Part shown: one piece after another, positions 1-12,955 of the stretch
How positions within the stretch are numbered: position 1 is the first letter of the stretch
How the letters are laid out: each line of letters begins with the position of its first letter
Assembly (NCBI GenBank): GCA_905250075.1
Contig: CAJNOP010000012.1
Span: 3,460,772 to 3,524,771 of the forward strand
DNA: 64,000 bases
Source: Rotaria sp. Silwood1
Taxonomy: Eukaryota; Rotifera; Eurotatoria; Philodinida; Philodinidae
Direction: 5' to 3'
Notes under the pieces: generated by a model
Databases searched by the model: none
What the model saw: the letters and a program-made list of their open reading frames with translations, nothing else
What the model was told of the DNA's origin: nothing
Position numbers and translations under genes: made by a program

Positions 1-3000
1 CAATTTTATTTTTCTGTATATCTGATTTAGCAAATATCGATCCGGTATGAATAAAACAATAAACGAAAACAAAAAAATTTTTTTCTTTATGTTAAAATTT
101 ATTATTTAGATGTATCAATATTCACTTGTTTGGTTCATTAATTTATATGTAATGTCAATTGAAAATAGTGAAAAATCAACAGATTTACAAGAACGTATTC
201 GAAAATTAAATGCTCATTTTACTGAATCAATTTATCGAAATGTTTGTCGATCATTATTGGAACGACATAAACTATTATTTTCATTTATACTTTGTGTACA
301 ATTAGGAAAAGGTCGTGGAGAAGTTGATGATAATATATGGCGTTTTCTATTAACTGGTGGTGTTGGTTTAGATAATCCATATCCAAATCCTGCTTCAGAT
401 TGGTTAAATGATAAATCATGGGCAGAAATTGTTCGAGCATCAGAATTACCAAATTTTCGAAATTTAATGGCACATGTCAAAGAAAATACAAATAAATGGA
501 AAATACTTTATGATTCACCAACGCCACATGAACAATCTTATCCAGATGATTATGAAAATCTTCGTTCATTAGAAAGGTGTGAAATACAATCTAACAACAG
601 TAGTGAAGTTCTATAAGCTGTAATAGATATCTAAGTTTATTGAATGTTTTTGAGATTCGACCGAATCATATTTTGATAGTCTCAATAAAATTTTCTAATT
701 GGCATTGAATAGTCATCCCAAATAGACAAAATACTTCTTTTCAGGTGTTAATATTCGATGACTAGTACATCCTACACATTTCAAAGACGACTAGAACTTA
801 TCGAGATCAACCTGATGAGTGCTAACCATGATAAATGTTGATATACGATCACAAAATCGTATATTAATAACATTTCGTTATAATACATGAACTATTTCAT
901 TATTGTATTTCTGAAGGATTACATAAAAGAATGGTGAAGGTAGATGTCCCAAAAGAGATAGAATAAAATGATTGCCCTATAGATTAGTGACAGTAGGTAC
1001 ATTGTATTTCATATGTTAATCTCTCGAGAACTGTACTAATAGCTTTTTGTTTTGTCTAGATTGGTTGTTTTACGTTTATTTCGACCAGATAAAATGGTAC
1101 CAGCTGTACAACAATATATTATAAAACAAATGGGACAACAATTTGTTGAACCACCAACATTTGATTTACCTGGATCATATGCTGATTCATCAGCAACTAC
1201 TCCACTTATATTTGTTTTATCACCAGGTGCGGATCCAATGATGGCTTTACTTAAATTTGGTGAAACAATGGGTGTTTTTGATGAACGAATTAAAACAGTT
1301 TCACTTGGTCAAGGACAAGTATGTTGTTACAAAAAAAAAAAAACGAAAAAATATTTTTTTAATTTTATCCTAGGGTCCTTATGCTCAATCATTAATAACA
1401 GAAGGTGTACAAAAAGGTACTTGGGTTGTTTTACAAAATTGTCATTTAGCTGCAAGTTGGATGCCGAAATTAGAGAGAATATGTGAAGAACTTCTAGTAC
1501 CAGGCAAAGTTCATAATGATTTTCGTCTTTGGTTAACATCTTATCCATCAGATCTATTTCCTGTCACCATATTACAAAATGGTATTAAAATGACCAATGA
1601 AAGTCCAAAAGGTTTACGAGCTAATTTACTTCGTTCATATTTAAATGATCCAATAAATGATCAAACATTTTTTAATGGTTGTAATAAACCAGAAAGATGG
1701 AGAAAACTTTTATTTGGTCTTTGTTTTTTTCATGGTCTTGTACAAGAACGAAGACAATTTGGTCCCTTAGGATGTAAGATTTTTATTTCAAAGAAAATCT
1801 ATAATGATTTTGTTAAAATTTTTTTTTCATTCTAGGGAATATTCCATATTTTTTTGAGTAAGTAAAAAATAAAAATATATATATATATATATATATTTCT
1901 CCTATCATATTAAACTAAGTGTTGATAGACAATCTATAGACAATTTCTATAATAATTGATTTTATATCGATTTTAGTGAATCTGATCTTCGAATATCTTT
2001 ACGACAACTTCAAATGTTTCTTAACGATTATGAGGATTTACCCTTGGAAGCGGTATGTTTCTTTATCTATTTATTCTAAATATGTACGTTTTTATTTTTC
2101 TATAATCTTTATTAGATATCATATTTATTTGGTGAATGTAATTATGGTGGTCGTGTTACAGATGATAAAGATCGTCGTTTACTTCTTTCATTATTATCTG
2201 TTTGTATCAATGCTGATGTAGTAAATACAGATAAATATCAGTAAGCAAAAAATTCATAATTATTTCTAAAAAAAAAAACATTAGCGAGGGAGGATAAAAG
2301 ATAATAATAAATGCAACAAAGAGAAGAAAAATAACTACGCAAACAAGAAAAAAAAAAAAACTTTGATTGAAATAAACAAGATGTGAAGGATCTGTTAATT
2401 GTCATTCTTGTTCATGCGTTCATATATTTCGGATGAAAATTCATTGAAATCAATTTTCTCGAGGACAATTGATTAATGAAAAAAATCAATTCCCAACCAC
2501 ACAAAATGACACATTTTAAATATGATCGATGATTTTGAAGATGTAATAAACAGACGACCTGTTTGCCGTTCTCATATACTTACACATAATTAATCATTTT
2601 TTTCTTTTTTTTTTGCTCACTTAAATATATCTTCATACATTCATTTCTATCATTTTTCCTGATTTGAAACATACTATTTCAAACAACAAATATGATTCAT
2701 CATACATTTATATTTATAACATTTCTATTAATTTTATTCACATTAACAATGGCTAATCGATGTCCATGTGAATTAGTTGTTAATGAAAATCCAACAATAC
2801 CAAATGCAGATTCATCATCAACAAATTCGCTTATCGATGATGATAGTCAAGATGATTATCTTGAACAACTTGCTAATAATATACCATCAACAAATAAATA
2901 TGAAGATATAGCACGTTTATATCCAATGATTGGTCACACAAAGAGTTTATCAATAACTCATAAACGTTTCAAACGTCCGAGTTGGGCTACTGTTGGAAAA

Positions 3001-4558
3001 CGATCGATTTTAATTAAGAAACGCCCATCTTGGGCTCAAATTGGTTAAAGAGAAACGATTCTTTTTTTTTTGTCGATAATACATCAAATAAAGAAAATCT
3101 TTTCATTAACAAATAATAAAATAATAAAATTTAAATATAATAACAAAAATATGCATTAACTCTCTGTATTTAGATTTTCCGAAAGTGGCACTTATTATAT
3201 TCCACCAGATGGTTCACATCAAAATTATGTTGATTATGTTCGAACATTACCATTAAATCCATTACCAGAAGTATATGGTTTTCATTCCAATGCTGATATT
3301 ACAAAAGATCAACAAGAAACACAAACAGTTCGTATTAAATTAATTTCAAAATTTAAACAAAATAAAACATTATATTATATGAACATTTTTCTTTTTAATC
3401 TCTTTAGCTTTTTGATAGTATTCTTCTAACACTACCAAAACAAACATCAGGGGGTGAAGGTCGAACACCATCAGCTGTGATTGATGAATTAGCAGCTGAT
3501 ATTCTTAGTAAATTACCAGCTGATTTTGATACAGAAGCTGTAAGTAAAAGAATTCTTTATCTTTTATTATTATTATTTGTTGTAATTTATAGATTGGTAA
3601 AAAATATCCTGTTCTGTATAATGAATCCATGAATACAGTATTAAGACAAGAAATTATTCGCTATAATCGTTTAACATCTGAAGTTCGAAAAACTTTAGTT
3701 GATTTACGTAAAGCAATTAAAGGTCTTGTATTAATGTCATCTGAACTTGAAGAAGTTTTTAATGCAATGTTTGTTGGTAAAGTTCCAAATGCATGGGCAG
3801 CTAAATCTTATCCATCATTAAAACCATTAGGAAGTTATTTAAATGATTTAATGGCTCGGTAAACAAAATTATTTTTTATCTTTTCGGTTTTGTTATTGAA
3901 ATAATTTATAATTTAGATTAAAATTTTTACAAACATGGATTCAAAATGGACCACCGAATGTTTTTTGGATAAGTGGTTTCTTTTTTACGCAATCATTTTT
4001 AACCGGTAGGTATTTGTTAAAAACAAAATATGCTTTAAGATTCAACAACAAAAAAAATTTTTTTCTGCTTTAGGTGTTCTTCAAAATTATGCTCGAAAAT
4101 ATACAATACCAATTGATAAACTTGCGTTTGAATTTGATATTTTACAAGAAGATAATGATATGGCTCATAAACCAGATGATGGTGCATATATAAAAGGTCT
4201 TTTTCTTGAAGGTGCTCGTTGGAATAAAACAACTCGTGTTCTTGATGAATCTTTACCAAAAGTTTTATTTGATGTTTTACCTATAATATGGTTACGACCG
4301 GGTATTACGGAAAATTTTGCAGTAGTTAACACATATTCATGTCCTGTTTATAAGGTATATGATATTGTTGTTTTCTATGATTTGTCTTATTAAAGTTTTT
4401 GTATTTTTTTATTTTTAAAGACAAGTGCTAGACGTGGTGTACTTAGTACAACAGGTCATTCAACAAACTTTGTGCTTTTAATAGAACTTCCATCAGATCG
4501 AACAAAAAGACATTGGATAAATCGTGGTGTTGCTGCACTTTGTCAACTTGATGATTAA
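1..4558 (+). CDS. DNAH7-like: Axonemal dynein heavy chain, C-terminal 816 residues (DNAH3/7/12 group), 5' end outside window
   Basis: Inner-arm axonemal dynein motor subunit that drives ciliary beating. Exons read as 1-44, 110-576, 1060-1318, 1374-1773, 1836-1857, 1977-2052, 2116-2240, 3174-3327, 3408-3539, 3593-3858, 3917-4005, 4074-4354, 4421-4558; phases agree across all junctions and the frame ends at TAA 4556-4558. The visible part starts in the AAA5/AAA6 linker (ILFF..DLANIDPMYQYS, then WFINLY), passes the AAA6 region ([36 protein letters not shown]) and ends in the dynein C-terminal domain ([31 protein letters not shown]). The stalk and the P-loops lie upstream of the window. Exon 1836-1857 is only 22 bp. 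Intron 2241-3173 contains another gene. The family call is firm; the choice among DNAH3, 7 and 12 is not. Confidence 0.93.
2692..3048 (+). CDS. Neuropeptide precursor (two PSWA-type amidated peptides) nested in a dynein intron
   Basis: Single-exon ORF of 118 aa lying wholly inside the 933-bp intron 2241-3173 of the dynein gene, on the same strand. Residues 1-21 form a classic signal peptide (hydrophobic run [16 protein letters not shown]), followed by NRCPCEL and an acidic Ser/Asn-rich spacer. The C-terminus has dibasic processing sites: [11 protein letters not shown], a short SILIK spacer, then KR-PSWAQIG directly before the stop. Each repeat ends in Gly, the amide donor used by peptidyl-glycine amidating enzymes, so the predicted products are PSWATV-amide and PSWAQI-amide. 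An AATAAA lies 39 bp after the stop. This is the standard architecture of a secreted neuropeptide prohormone; I do not recognise the peptide family. What is inferred is the processing and the neuronal role. Confidence 0.8.
   Translation: MIHHTFIFITFLLILFTLTMANRCPCELVVNENPTIPNADSSSTNSLIDDDSQDDYLEQLANNIPSTNKYEDIARLYPMIGHTKSLSITHKRFKRPSWATVGKRSILIKKRPSWAQIG
3087..3092 (+). promoter_or_regulatory. Polyadenylation signal of the nested neuropeptide gene
   Basis: AATAAA 39 bp after the stop codon of the nested precursor and still inside the dynein intron. It would let the nested gene end its own transcript before the dynein acceptor at 3173. Confidence 0.5.
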
Positions 4559-5785
4559 TCAGTAACGGTGATTTCTATTATTTTAATAATGCATGCTTCA
4601 ATATTAAAGAACAAGAAGAAGAAGAAGAAGATAAAAATGTTTTCGATTATTTTTTTTTTTAAACTTAAAAAATTTCGTTTTCTTTTCCATTTGAAGTTCA
4701 GTTTTTTGTCTTCTCTTTTGTTTTTACGTTTTATTCTATATATATATGCTTAAAAACAAAATGAAAATAATCGTGTTCACTAACTGAATCCATACAATCG
4801 TTCTTTGATCTGATCAAGCCAAGGTTTTAGTTTTTTCTTCTCAATCATCTTGTTAATAAGTATGTGTATATGCATAAAAGTAGAATTGGCAAACAAACTT
4901 TCTGTTTACCTTGAATGGATGGTAGTCTAAACATAAAACCTTTTCTTTCACAGTCTAATTCATTTACATTCTGCTTTTTTTTCTTAGTTTTTTTAATTTC
5001 TTTTTTTTCAAATGATACTTCAATCGAAACGTCAATCTGACATTGAAAATGTTAGTTTTATGCGTATCAAATGAGCGAAACAGGATTAACACAAAGAGTG
5101 AATGGCAATTGTAGCAAGGTCGATCAAACCAATATAAAAAGAACCGTCTATAGAACCAAGAAAAAAGAAAAGAGAAAAGAAGGACGGACACAAACAGATG
5201 CATAACAAATAACAACAACAAGTTACTTTCGACATTATGAAATCAATCTTACCATATCATGCACGTGTAACTAAGTCGAAAGAAACATGAGAAATACCTC
5301 TTCCCCCTCATTTTACAATGGAATGATAGATAATTGACAAAGATATGCCATTTTCATGAATGATGGTTATACTATTCGATTTGTTTTTTTCGAAATGATA
5401 AAAACAAAAAGAAAAGATTTTTTTGCTTAGCCGAATAAAAAAACAAGTTACCTACCCATTTGTCGATGAAATCAATGATATTATTCATTGATTTTTTTCA
5501 TCCAACTACGTCATTTATTCAAGGTCTTAATCAGTATCAAAACTCAACGTCAAGTAAAAGAAAAAAATAATTACGATTCATTATTTATGTATATGTATAT
5601 GTATATGAGAATAAAACTTGTTTATATCAAAAAACTAACTATGAGAGGACAAAACTTACACTAAAAAACACACGCACACACACATATATTGACTGTTCAA
5701 AGCATCACTGCACAAAAAAAATCAAAGAAAAAGGAGAAATAAAAAAGCGGGAGAAAAGTTTTTTTTTAATTGTATATATTTTGCT
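4559..5785. other. Intergenic, dynein to TINAG-like (convergent)
   Basis: About 1.2 kb between two converging genes. It is AT-rich with many poly-T/poly-A tracts and a short (ATGTAT)n run near 5587-5606. ORFs here are low-complexity and I see no gene. Confidence 0.6.
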
Positions 5786-5790
5786 TTATT
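5785..5790 (-). promoter_or_regulatory. Polyadenylation signal overlapping the TINAG-like stop codon
   Basis: On the minus strand the end of the gene reads CAATAAAG: the TAA stop (5788-5786) lies inside AATAAA, so the signal and the stop are the same bases. Confidence 0.5.
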
Positions 5791-7228
5791 GGCGTTTACT
5801 CTTTCGTTTAAAAACGTCAGTTGATTTACCATATGTTGCGATAACTGTATCTTCAATTTCACATTCACCAAAACGAATATGAAAGTACCCATTTTCACCC
5901 CATCCATTACCCCATGAATTAGCTGCAATCCAATAACTTTCTTGTTGTTGTGTACGTGGATCAATACTTGTACCCCAACCAAGTAAACGAATTGAATGAT
6001 AAGCAGCCAAATTAGCATAACGTGGATTTTGACGATCATAACTTGAACCACCACAACGATAAACACCAGATTTATATAAGAAGAATTCTGGTGTAACACG
6101 CATTGTTGCTTGTACAGGTCCACGAAAATGTATTTCATATTTAATTGAAAGTGCTTCATCACGAACACGATAAGCAGGACCAAAATTAAAATGTTCACCA
6201 TTAGCTCTTGATGGACATCGAATATTTGATAATTTACGATGTTGTGCAATACTTTGTAAATCACTATCACTTAAATGAAGTTTACATTCAGTTATATTAC
6301 CTAATGTACCACTTTCATATGGATAACAATCTTCAGTAACAACACCGCGATCTTTAATAAAACCCCATGCATATGCAACACGACCACCTTCACAACCATC
6401 TTTAGCTTCTTTATCTGTACATGATAAAATATTTTGTACACTTAATGGTTCATTTCGTCGTTTGATATTTTGAACAAGTGAAAGACGATCAGAAGCAACA
6501 TCAACAGTTGATAATGCCCATGATATACCACATTTACCTTGATCACGGATACCAAGTATTTTACCGGCATAATTTGGATGTGCACGTGCATCAAATGAAT
6601 CAACTTCATCCATACGAAAATAATCATTTGGATCATCGGGTGCATTATCAACCATATTATGTAAACTACGATCAGGTATTGTACCAAGATAATGTTTTAA
6701 TGCATCTTTTACTTTAACACCATTAAATTTATCATATGTTCCAGCTTTCCAACCAAGATATGGTTGTTGATTATTAATATGTGATAATAGATCAGGATTA
6801 TTAACACAAAGATCTTCTTCACATGATAATGTTGTTTGATAACCAAGAGTTATACATCGACATAAATTACAGTCACGTAAAAATGATTGACCTAATTGAT
6901 AGTGTCGACCAGTTGCTGAATCATAACATGAACGAATGTCTGGTGGAGGTGGTGCGGGTGTTGGTGGTGGTGGTGCAGGTTTACCCTCACATACAGCATC
7001 ATGATCTGGACAACAATCATGATTATCAATGCCACGAAAACAAAATGAATCGCAATAGCAACGAGAATCATAATATGGCATAAAACAATCATCATCACGA
7101 CTTACACAACATTGAGGATTTGGACGAGCACCACAATATGGTTTTATTTCTTCCCATTCAGCATAACGACAATCAATTAGATTTAATAATAATGATATAA
7201 GAATAGTTACGAGTAATAATCTCGTCAT
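5786..7228 (-). CDS. TINAGL1-like: Tubulointerstitial nephritis antigen-like protein (secreted, papain-fold, catalytic Cys replaced by Ser)
   Basis: Uninterrupted 480-aa ORF. A signal peptide (about residues 1-20, LLLVTILISLLLNLIDC) is followed by a somatomedin-B-like Cys-rich module (PQCCVSRDDDC ... CYCDSFC ... CCPDHDAVC), a Pro-rich linker, a small CxxCxC module (CNLCRC), and a cathepsin-B-like peptidase C1A domain. In the active-site segment QGKCGISWA the residue that is Cys in proteases is Ser; the His (AYHSIRLLGWG) and Asn (ANSWGNGWGENGYF) positions are kept. That Cys-to-Ser change is the hallmark of TINAG/TINAGL family proteins, which are basement-membrane glycoproteins and not proteases. 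The length matches the family (roughly 470 aa). It is intronless, unlike most neighbours. The stop codon overlaps an AATAAA, implying a very short 3' UTR. Confidence 0.92.
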   Translation of the reverse strand: MTRLLLVTILISLLLNLIDCRYAEWEEIKPYCGARPNPQCCVSRDDDCFMPYYDSRCYCDSFCFRGIDNHDCCPDHDAVCEGKPAPPPPTPAPPPPDIRSCYDSATGRHYQLGQSFLRDCNLCRCITLGYQTTLSCEEDLCVNNPDLLSHINNQQPYLGWKAGTYDKFNGVKVKDALKHYLGTIPDRSLHNMVDNAPDDPNDYFRMDEVDSFDARAHPNYAGKILGIRDQGKCGISWALSTVDVASDRLSLVQNIKRRNEPLSVQNILSCTDKEAKDGCEGGRVAYAWGFIKDRGVVTEDCYPYESGTLGNITECKLHLSDSDLQSIAQHRKLSNIRCPSRANGEHFNFGPAYRVRDEALSIKYEIHFRGPVQATMRVTPEFFLYKSGVYRCGGSSYDRQNPRYANLAAYHSIRLLGWGTSIDPRTQQQESYWIAANSWGNGWGENGYFHIRFGECEIEDTVIATYGKSTDVFKRKSKRQ

Positions 7229-7770
7229 TATTGAACTAGAAATTAAAAGAAAATTGTTATATATAAATTCTTTTTTGCGGCAATTTAAGCATCAATAGAA
7301 AAATGACATTTGACAATATGTATATATATATCTGTCCGTCTGGTTATAATAAAAGTGAAAAAAGCATTGATAATCTTAATGCAATCTATCCTCAAACTGT
7401 CTATTTCGAAACGTGTGTGTCATATACGAATAACTGCGTTTCTTCACTTACGATTATTATTAGGATTACTTATACTGTCCAATGATGATGACGGTATAGA
7501 TACAATAAATAAGATTCAAGAATACTAGAAAAGCAAAAGTAATATTCGTCACGAACGGTCCCGTGAGAGAGAAAAAAAGAAAACAACTAGACAATTTTAT
7601 GTAAAATAGAAAGAGAGGGATACTAGAAGAAAACGAGAGAAGGGAAAAACGGAAAATATGAAAAAAAAAAAAGAAATACCCCTAAGACACAGCGAGAAAA
7701 GAGAATACACAAAAAACCGCTGTTGTTCGTTTTTTTTTCGCGAATGTGTGTGTGTACTGTCGATAAGAGT

Positions 7771-7796
7771 GTATGTATGTATGTATGTATGTATGT
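7771..7796. repeat. (GTAT)n microsatellite
   Basis: About six tandem copies of the tetramer GTAT, next to a short TG run at 7745-7754. Confidence 0.9.
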
Positions 7797-8545
7797 TTGG
7801 ATAGTGTCTCTAACCACATAATAAGCTTCAGAAATCAATCTTATCAAAAAAAAAAGAGAACAAAAAATATATACAATAGAACGATAACGACGAATTATTT
7901 TTGGCTATTTCGAAAAAAAGAGAAAGACAGGTGTCAAGAAGCTTGCCATTGCATAAAGTAAAAGGAAAAAATTACAGCTAGTTTGATAGTATCTATTGAA
8001 TGGTGACAGGCACACGAAAAATTATCATTGCTACGCTTCATAGATGAACATCATTGAATATGTAAAAAAAAAAGCAAAAAAAAATAGAAAGATTCATCGT
8101 AATCATACAAATCTCTCAGCACATTAACTCATACACATATATACATATACCGAGATTTCTATCCTATATTCGATAATGATTCTTTTATTTTTTCTTTTTT
8201 TGCATTTTTATTTCTCTTTTTCATAAGCACTAATTAATTATCAACTCCAATCATCACTTTTGCTCACACTTTATACCGCATACATTCTTCTTCTCTCTCT
8301 CTTTCCCTTCACTACTCACCTCTCTGCTGCTTCACCCTTGCTTACATGCCAGTAAACATTACTATGTTTCTTTTTTTTTTCAATGAATAAGAATAGAGAA
8401 AAAAAAAAGAAAGAATGAAAGAAACAAACAAAAATTTGTATTAATTCGTTACTATATAGAAGCAATATGAATATTAATATCATCTAAATAATTTATTTTC
8501 AGTTTAATAGTCATATGTCATGATATAGATATCAACATTAAATTC

Positions 8546-8584
8546 AACTTAAGAATACTTGTTCTTAGGTGATATTCTTAAGTT
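8546..8584. repeat. Perfect 12-bp hairpin
   Basis: Arms 8546-8557 (AACTTAAGAATA) and 8573-8584 (its exact reverse complement) around a 15-nt loop, in otherwise featureless intergenic DNA. Function unknown. Confidence 0.5.
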
Positions 8585-11500
8585 TTATTATTATTACAGT
8601 AGTGATAACAGATAAAAGAGATAGATTAATGTATGCTCTTCAACAAAAATACAGTATTTCATTATATTTATCAAAATATTTTTACTTAAAGATAACAAAA
8701 TAACATTAATCTGGCTCATTTCTCTTTCATGTTTAGTTTTAAGTCAACTGACAAAGATGAATGTGCTGATGATTTTTATCCTTTCCTTGAAATATGAGCT
8801 TAACAACAAGATAAGTATCATGTAATAGATTTTTCTATATTCTTCGATTTAGTTGACATGATATGTAAACGCCTGCTGCCATACCATCACCAGTCAAAAT
8901 CGACAAGGCCAAGTTTGTCATATATGACAAACGTCACATAACTTAGATTTCAATCTATAAGTTTGTCATTTTAGTTAGGTGAATAAGAATAGTTCGTAAG
9001 ATTGATAGGAGTAATTGCTGTATACACTTACGTGTCATCCATAGTTTGTTTTTGGCAGAAAAATATTCTTTTTTTTTTTTATTCATATAACATCATATAT
9101 AGAAGAATAACTGACTATTGGACGGATGTCGACAAAAAAAAAAAGTAAATAATATCTAAAATGTCGTTAGATTATTCTGACACAAATTTAGTGTAAATAA
9201 AGATCAGATGTGTTCTGTCTATCAATGAAATGCTGTCTAAATCTTCGAGCAAAATGCTTTAACTATATCAAGAATCGTAAGCACAACATTCCTGTCATAC
9301 TAACCATGAGTAATGAATAAGTGCCTAAATCTCTTCTTTTTTTATTTCTATGAAACGATAGAAAGAAAAAGAACTTAATTAATGAATGTTATATTTTTTC
9401 TAGACATAAATACTCATGATTGATCCAGTTCGCATGTGTACAATCTTTTATATATTTCTTTTGCATAGTATCGATTAAATGCTTAACCTTCATACATTCA
9501 ATACCTTCTAGTCTATGATATCCAATTCTAGCATTATTTCTGCTTTTTTTTTTCATTCATCGATCAATAATTTAGATGTCGACAATTTTGACATGCTGAT
9601 ATTTGTATGGCAGAAGTATCAAGGTTATCAATACAGTAAAAAAAATGAAGGTGACAATGATTTAATGAAAATACTCACATAAATATAATTAGACGAGATA
9701 ATATCAGAATTGAAAGATCAGACAGAAAGATTAGATGTTTGCGTAAGTGAAAATGAAGGTGACAGACAAGTGAGATACCTAATGGGATACCACATTCTCT
9801 TATCAGAAGAACAATTATTCATTCATATTATCATTTAATATCAACAAATGTGTGATATTTCTTGTAAAAAAAAGGAGTGTAAGATTGTCTTTTCAATATT
9901 CAGTTTGTATAATAATTAACTATTAGTATAATCAATATTACTGTAGCCATATAGAATTATTGAAATTTGAGGATATCTATTTCAAACATGATACATGTGA
10001 ATATATAATGTTAGTGTAAATACTGAACAATGAATCACAGATACAGGGTTCACTGGAACAGTGATTACACTTTTAGTAGCGATGTGTTCTAATGCTTCAG
10101 TGAATATTGATATTAGAGTTTCAGCATGCATTAACTACACTGAATCAGTGATCAGTAAACTGAAACTATATATTCCTAGTGATAAGTTTATATAATAATA
10201 AATATATGAAAAGATTTATTCAAAAACCAATAACAATAACAAAAGCTCTGTTATCAATAGTGTCATTGTCGGAAAATGTTAATTTGTTTTCGTTCGTGCC
10301 ATTTAAATAAAATTGTAAATATCATCTTATTTATTATAGTTAATTCTAATTCTTTTATGAAGATAATTATATAATTATTTTTCATATGAATTGTCAAACA
10401 AACAAAATCTATTCAATTATAAATAGTATATACATGAATTGGTTTTTCATTTTCAATCAATAATGAATTAAAATTATTTGACAGATATTTAGCTATATGA
10501 TGCTTAATTAATATTGATTTAATAATATAATTTATCATCATAGAGTCAATAGATTTTCTTAATAAATGCATATTATTGATATAAGAACATATTAAAGTAA
10601 CAGATCGTTTATCTCTTTATACAAACAATTAATATATTTTTTTAATAAAAAAATTAATAAAATTTTTCAAGAAAATTATTGTTAGAAAAACCTTCGATAA
10701 AAATTTGTATGACTTTAAAATATGTATTATTGAGAAAGTAATTTATATAAGCTAATGTGACTATTACTCATCTTATTAGTAATACAATGATCAAAACTTG
10801 AATTGCTAATCATGTGTTCGTGTAGTAATTCATTAAGTGACTGAGACTAAGAAAATTGACTTAATCTATAAAAAGATAATAATACTTATTTTATGTACTA
10901 ACTGTAATATGTAGAACTTTCATATTGCTATCATTCAATGAATCAATCTTGTATTCTATAAAAATGATTTATTATTTTCTGCATTTCCTTCCGCTAATAA
11001 ATCATTTGTTTGTATAACTTATTTGCTTTTATACTTCTATTATAGAAGATTTTTGAGAATATATATATAATCGATATTAAATGTACTTATGGAGAAACAA
11101 TTTAAAGTTAGTGAAATCTGTTTTAAAGATCTGTTTGGTTTCATTTGCAGATTTCGAAATATTTTTCACCTAAGTTTTATGTTCAAACAACTGTTTGTAT
11201 ATCTATTTCTAGTTTGTATTTCATCAATGATGCTTTAGATAAGATAATTTATTCAACACCATGTCATTTCCATAAATTGCCATTGACATAGTTTCACATA
11301 GAAGTCTAAAACAAACTATAAATATCTATAACGTTTCCATTGACAAATAATCTATTAGTACTTAGTTCTACATAACAAAGCTATCATAGCAAATGACTAA
11401 TCAATAAAAACAAAAACAACGTTATTAATATCTTTATCTTAGTATGAAAAATATACTTTTGTGCAAAAACGTCATGAAAAAAATAACGTATAGATAATGA

Positions 11501-11769
11501 TAAAATGTAAATACTTTCATCAGATTAGATTTAATAAATAGTTCTCTGAATTATTTTTAACTATTATACGCATATTAAGAATACACAAAAAAGGACAAAA
11601 TTATCATTGCCTTTGTTTGTACATGTTAGTATATTCATCATAAGATAATGAAGTTGATGCGATTGATCTTCTTGATTTAATACGTTCGAAAAGAACTTTT
11701 GAAGAAAGTAAATATATACATATAGGAAACAAAACTAGAAGCCTCAAACAAGAAAAAACAAGAAAGAAG

Positions 11770-12680
11770 CAGAGTCAATAACTGTTGACATGAGCCCTCT
11801 TGAGAAATTTGATTTGTTCTATGTCAAACTATCATAGAAGATGTGATAAAGTACATTCTGGCAGAACTATTTATCTAGCACTTATTTATGCTTACCAGTA
11901 TTACTAGCTGAAAGCCTCTGTCAACATTAATTAATCTTATCGTCGACCAAGTTATTTTGATATGGGTCGGTAGTACTTTTTAAGAGTTTCAAAATAAGTT
12001 AAAAATACCTGAGAAAACATAGTAGCTACCCAAAGAAATCTTAAGAACCAAGCTCTCGAGATAAGATTTTTTGAACCTTTTTCTCATTAGTATTCAGTAG
12101 ATCTTCATGAAAAACAAATGAGGTTTGGATGAAAAAATATTTTGATATTCTGAGTTACTATCTTAAACTGAGTGAACGAACACCTATTTCAAATATTTTT
12201 TCTTTTTTCAGCACATGCACTTAATGAAATTCATAGTTTGACCCAACCATGAAGATACTAACTCAAAATAGCCTATTATTTTTTCACCCAAATCCTAACT
12301 TTCTTATCGACACCTCTTGAATACTAGTAAAAAAAAGGAAGACTGAAAATGTTGTCTCGAGAACAGTATCCTTGGGACTTCTTTGACTATCTAGCGTGTT
12401 TCCTTGATATTTTTATACTATTTTGAAGCTCTCGAAAATTACTATGGAACCATATGAAAACAGCCTGTTTACTCAAGCGATGAGTAAATAAAAAGAGCTG
12501 ATTATCATCAAAAGTATGTTTCAATGTATATGTGTGGTGGCTATGGCTTACTTCAATCACTTATAGGTGCTATATAGTTAATTTAATCATGGCTCAGTTT
12601 CAGACATCTTGCATGACAGTTTGACATCGAACAAATCAAATTTCTCCAGGGGGTCAATTTCAACAGTTATCAACTCCCTT
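11770..12680. repeat. Foldback element 1 (diverged inverted repeat, ~900 bp)
   Basis: The two halves are reverse complements about a centre near 12226. Clear matching blocks are 11780-11850 with about 12600-12672 (shared GAGAAATTTGATTTGTTC), 11983-12070 with about 12345-12430 (shared TTTCAAAATA, CTCGAGA), and 12118-12170 with about 12245-12300 (shared TGAAAAAATA, GAGTTA.TATCTT). The arms have drifted and carry small indels, so this is an old element. No ORF. Confidence 0.7.
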
Positions 12681-12955
12681 CTGTTCCATAATAAAGTTGA
12701 TAAGAATAACAGAAAAACAGTACTTCAAGGCTTTATTTAGACTTAGAATATGTAAACAACAATAAGACAAGCAACTTTTTAAAATAAAGTACTTTTTTCA
12801 TTCAAAATCGCAAGTACAATTGGCTCTATCTATTGGAATTTTATTCTGATTTTCGATGGGTATCTTCCAAAACACCAATCATCATTTTTTTTTGATTAAA
12901 CATTGCATATAGCGCTCGAATATCCTAATCCTTATTTTACTATATTCATATAACA

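Larger units (their letters stand above)
7229..12955. other. Long gene-poor stretch upstream of the TINAG-like gene
   Basis: About 5.7 kb of AT-rich sequence. Apart from a GTAT microsatellite (7771-7796), a 12-bp hairpin (8546-8584) and the foldback element at 11770-12680, I find no gene, RNA gene or clear regulatory element. The first few hundred bases upstream of 7228 must hold the TINAG-like promoter. Confidence 0.5.

Noticed and set aside
6478..7098. Several ORFs opposite and in other frames of the TINAG-like gene
   Set aside because: Shadows of the real coding frame; His/Met-rich translations without domain character.
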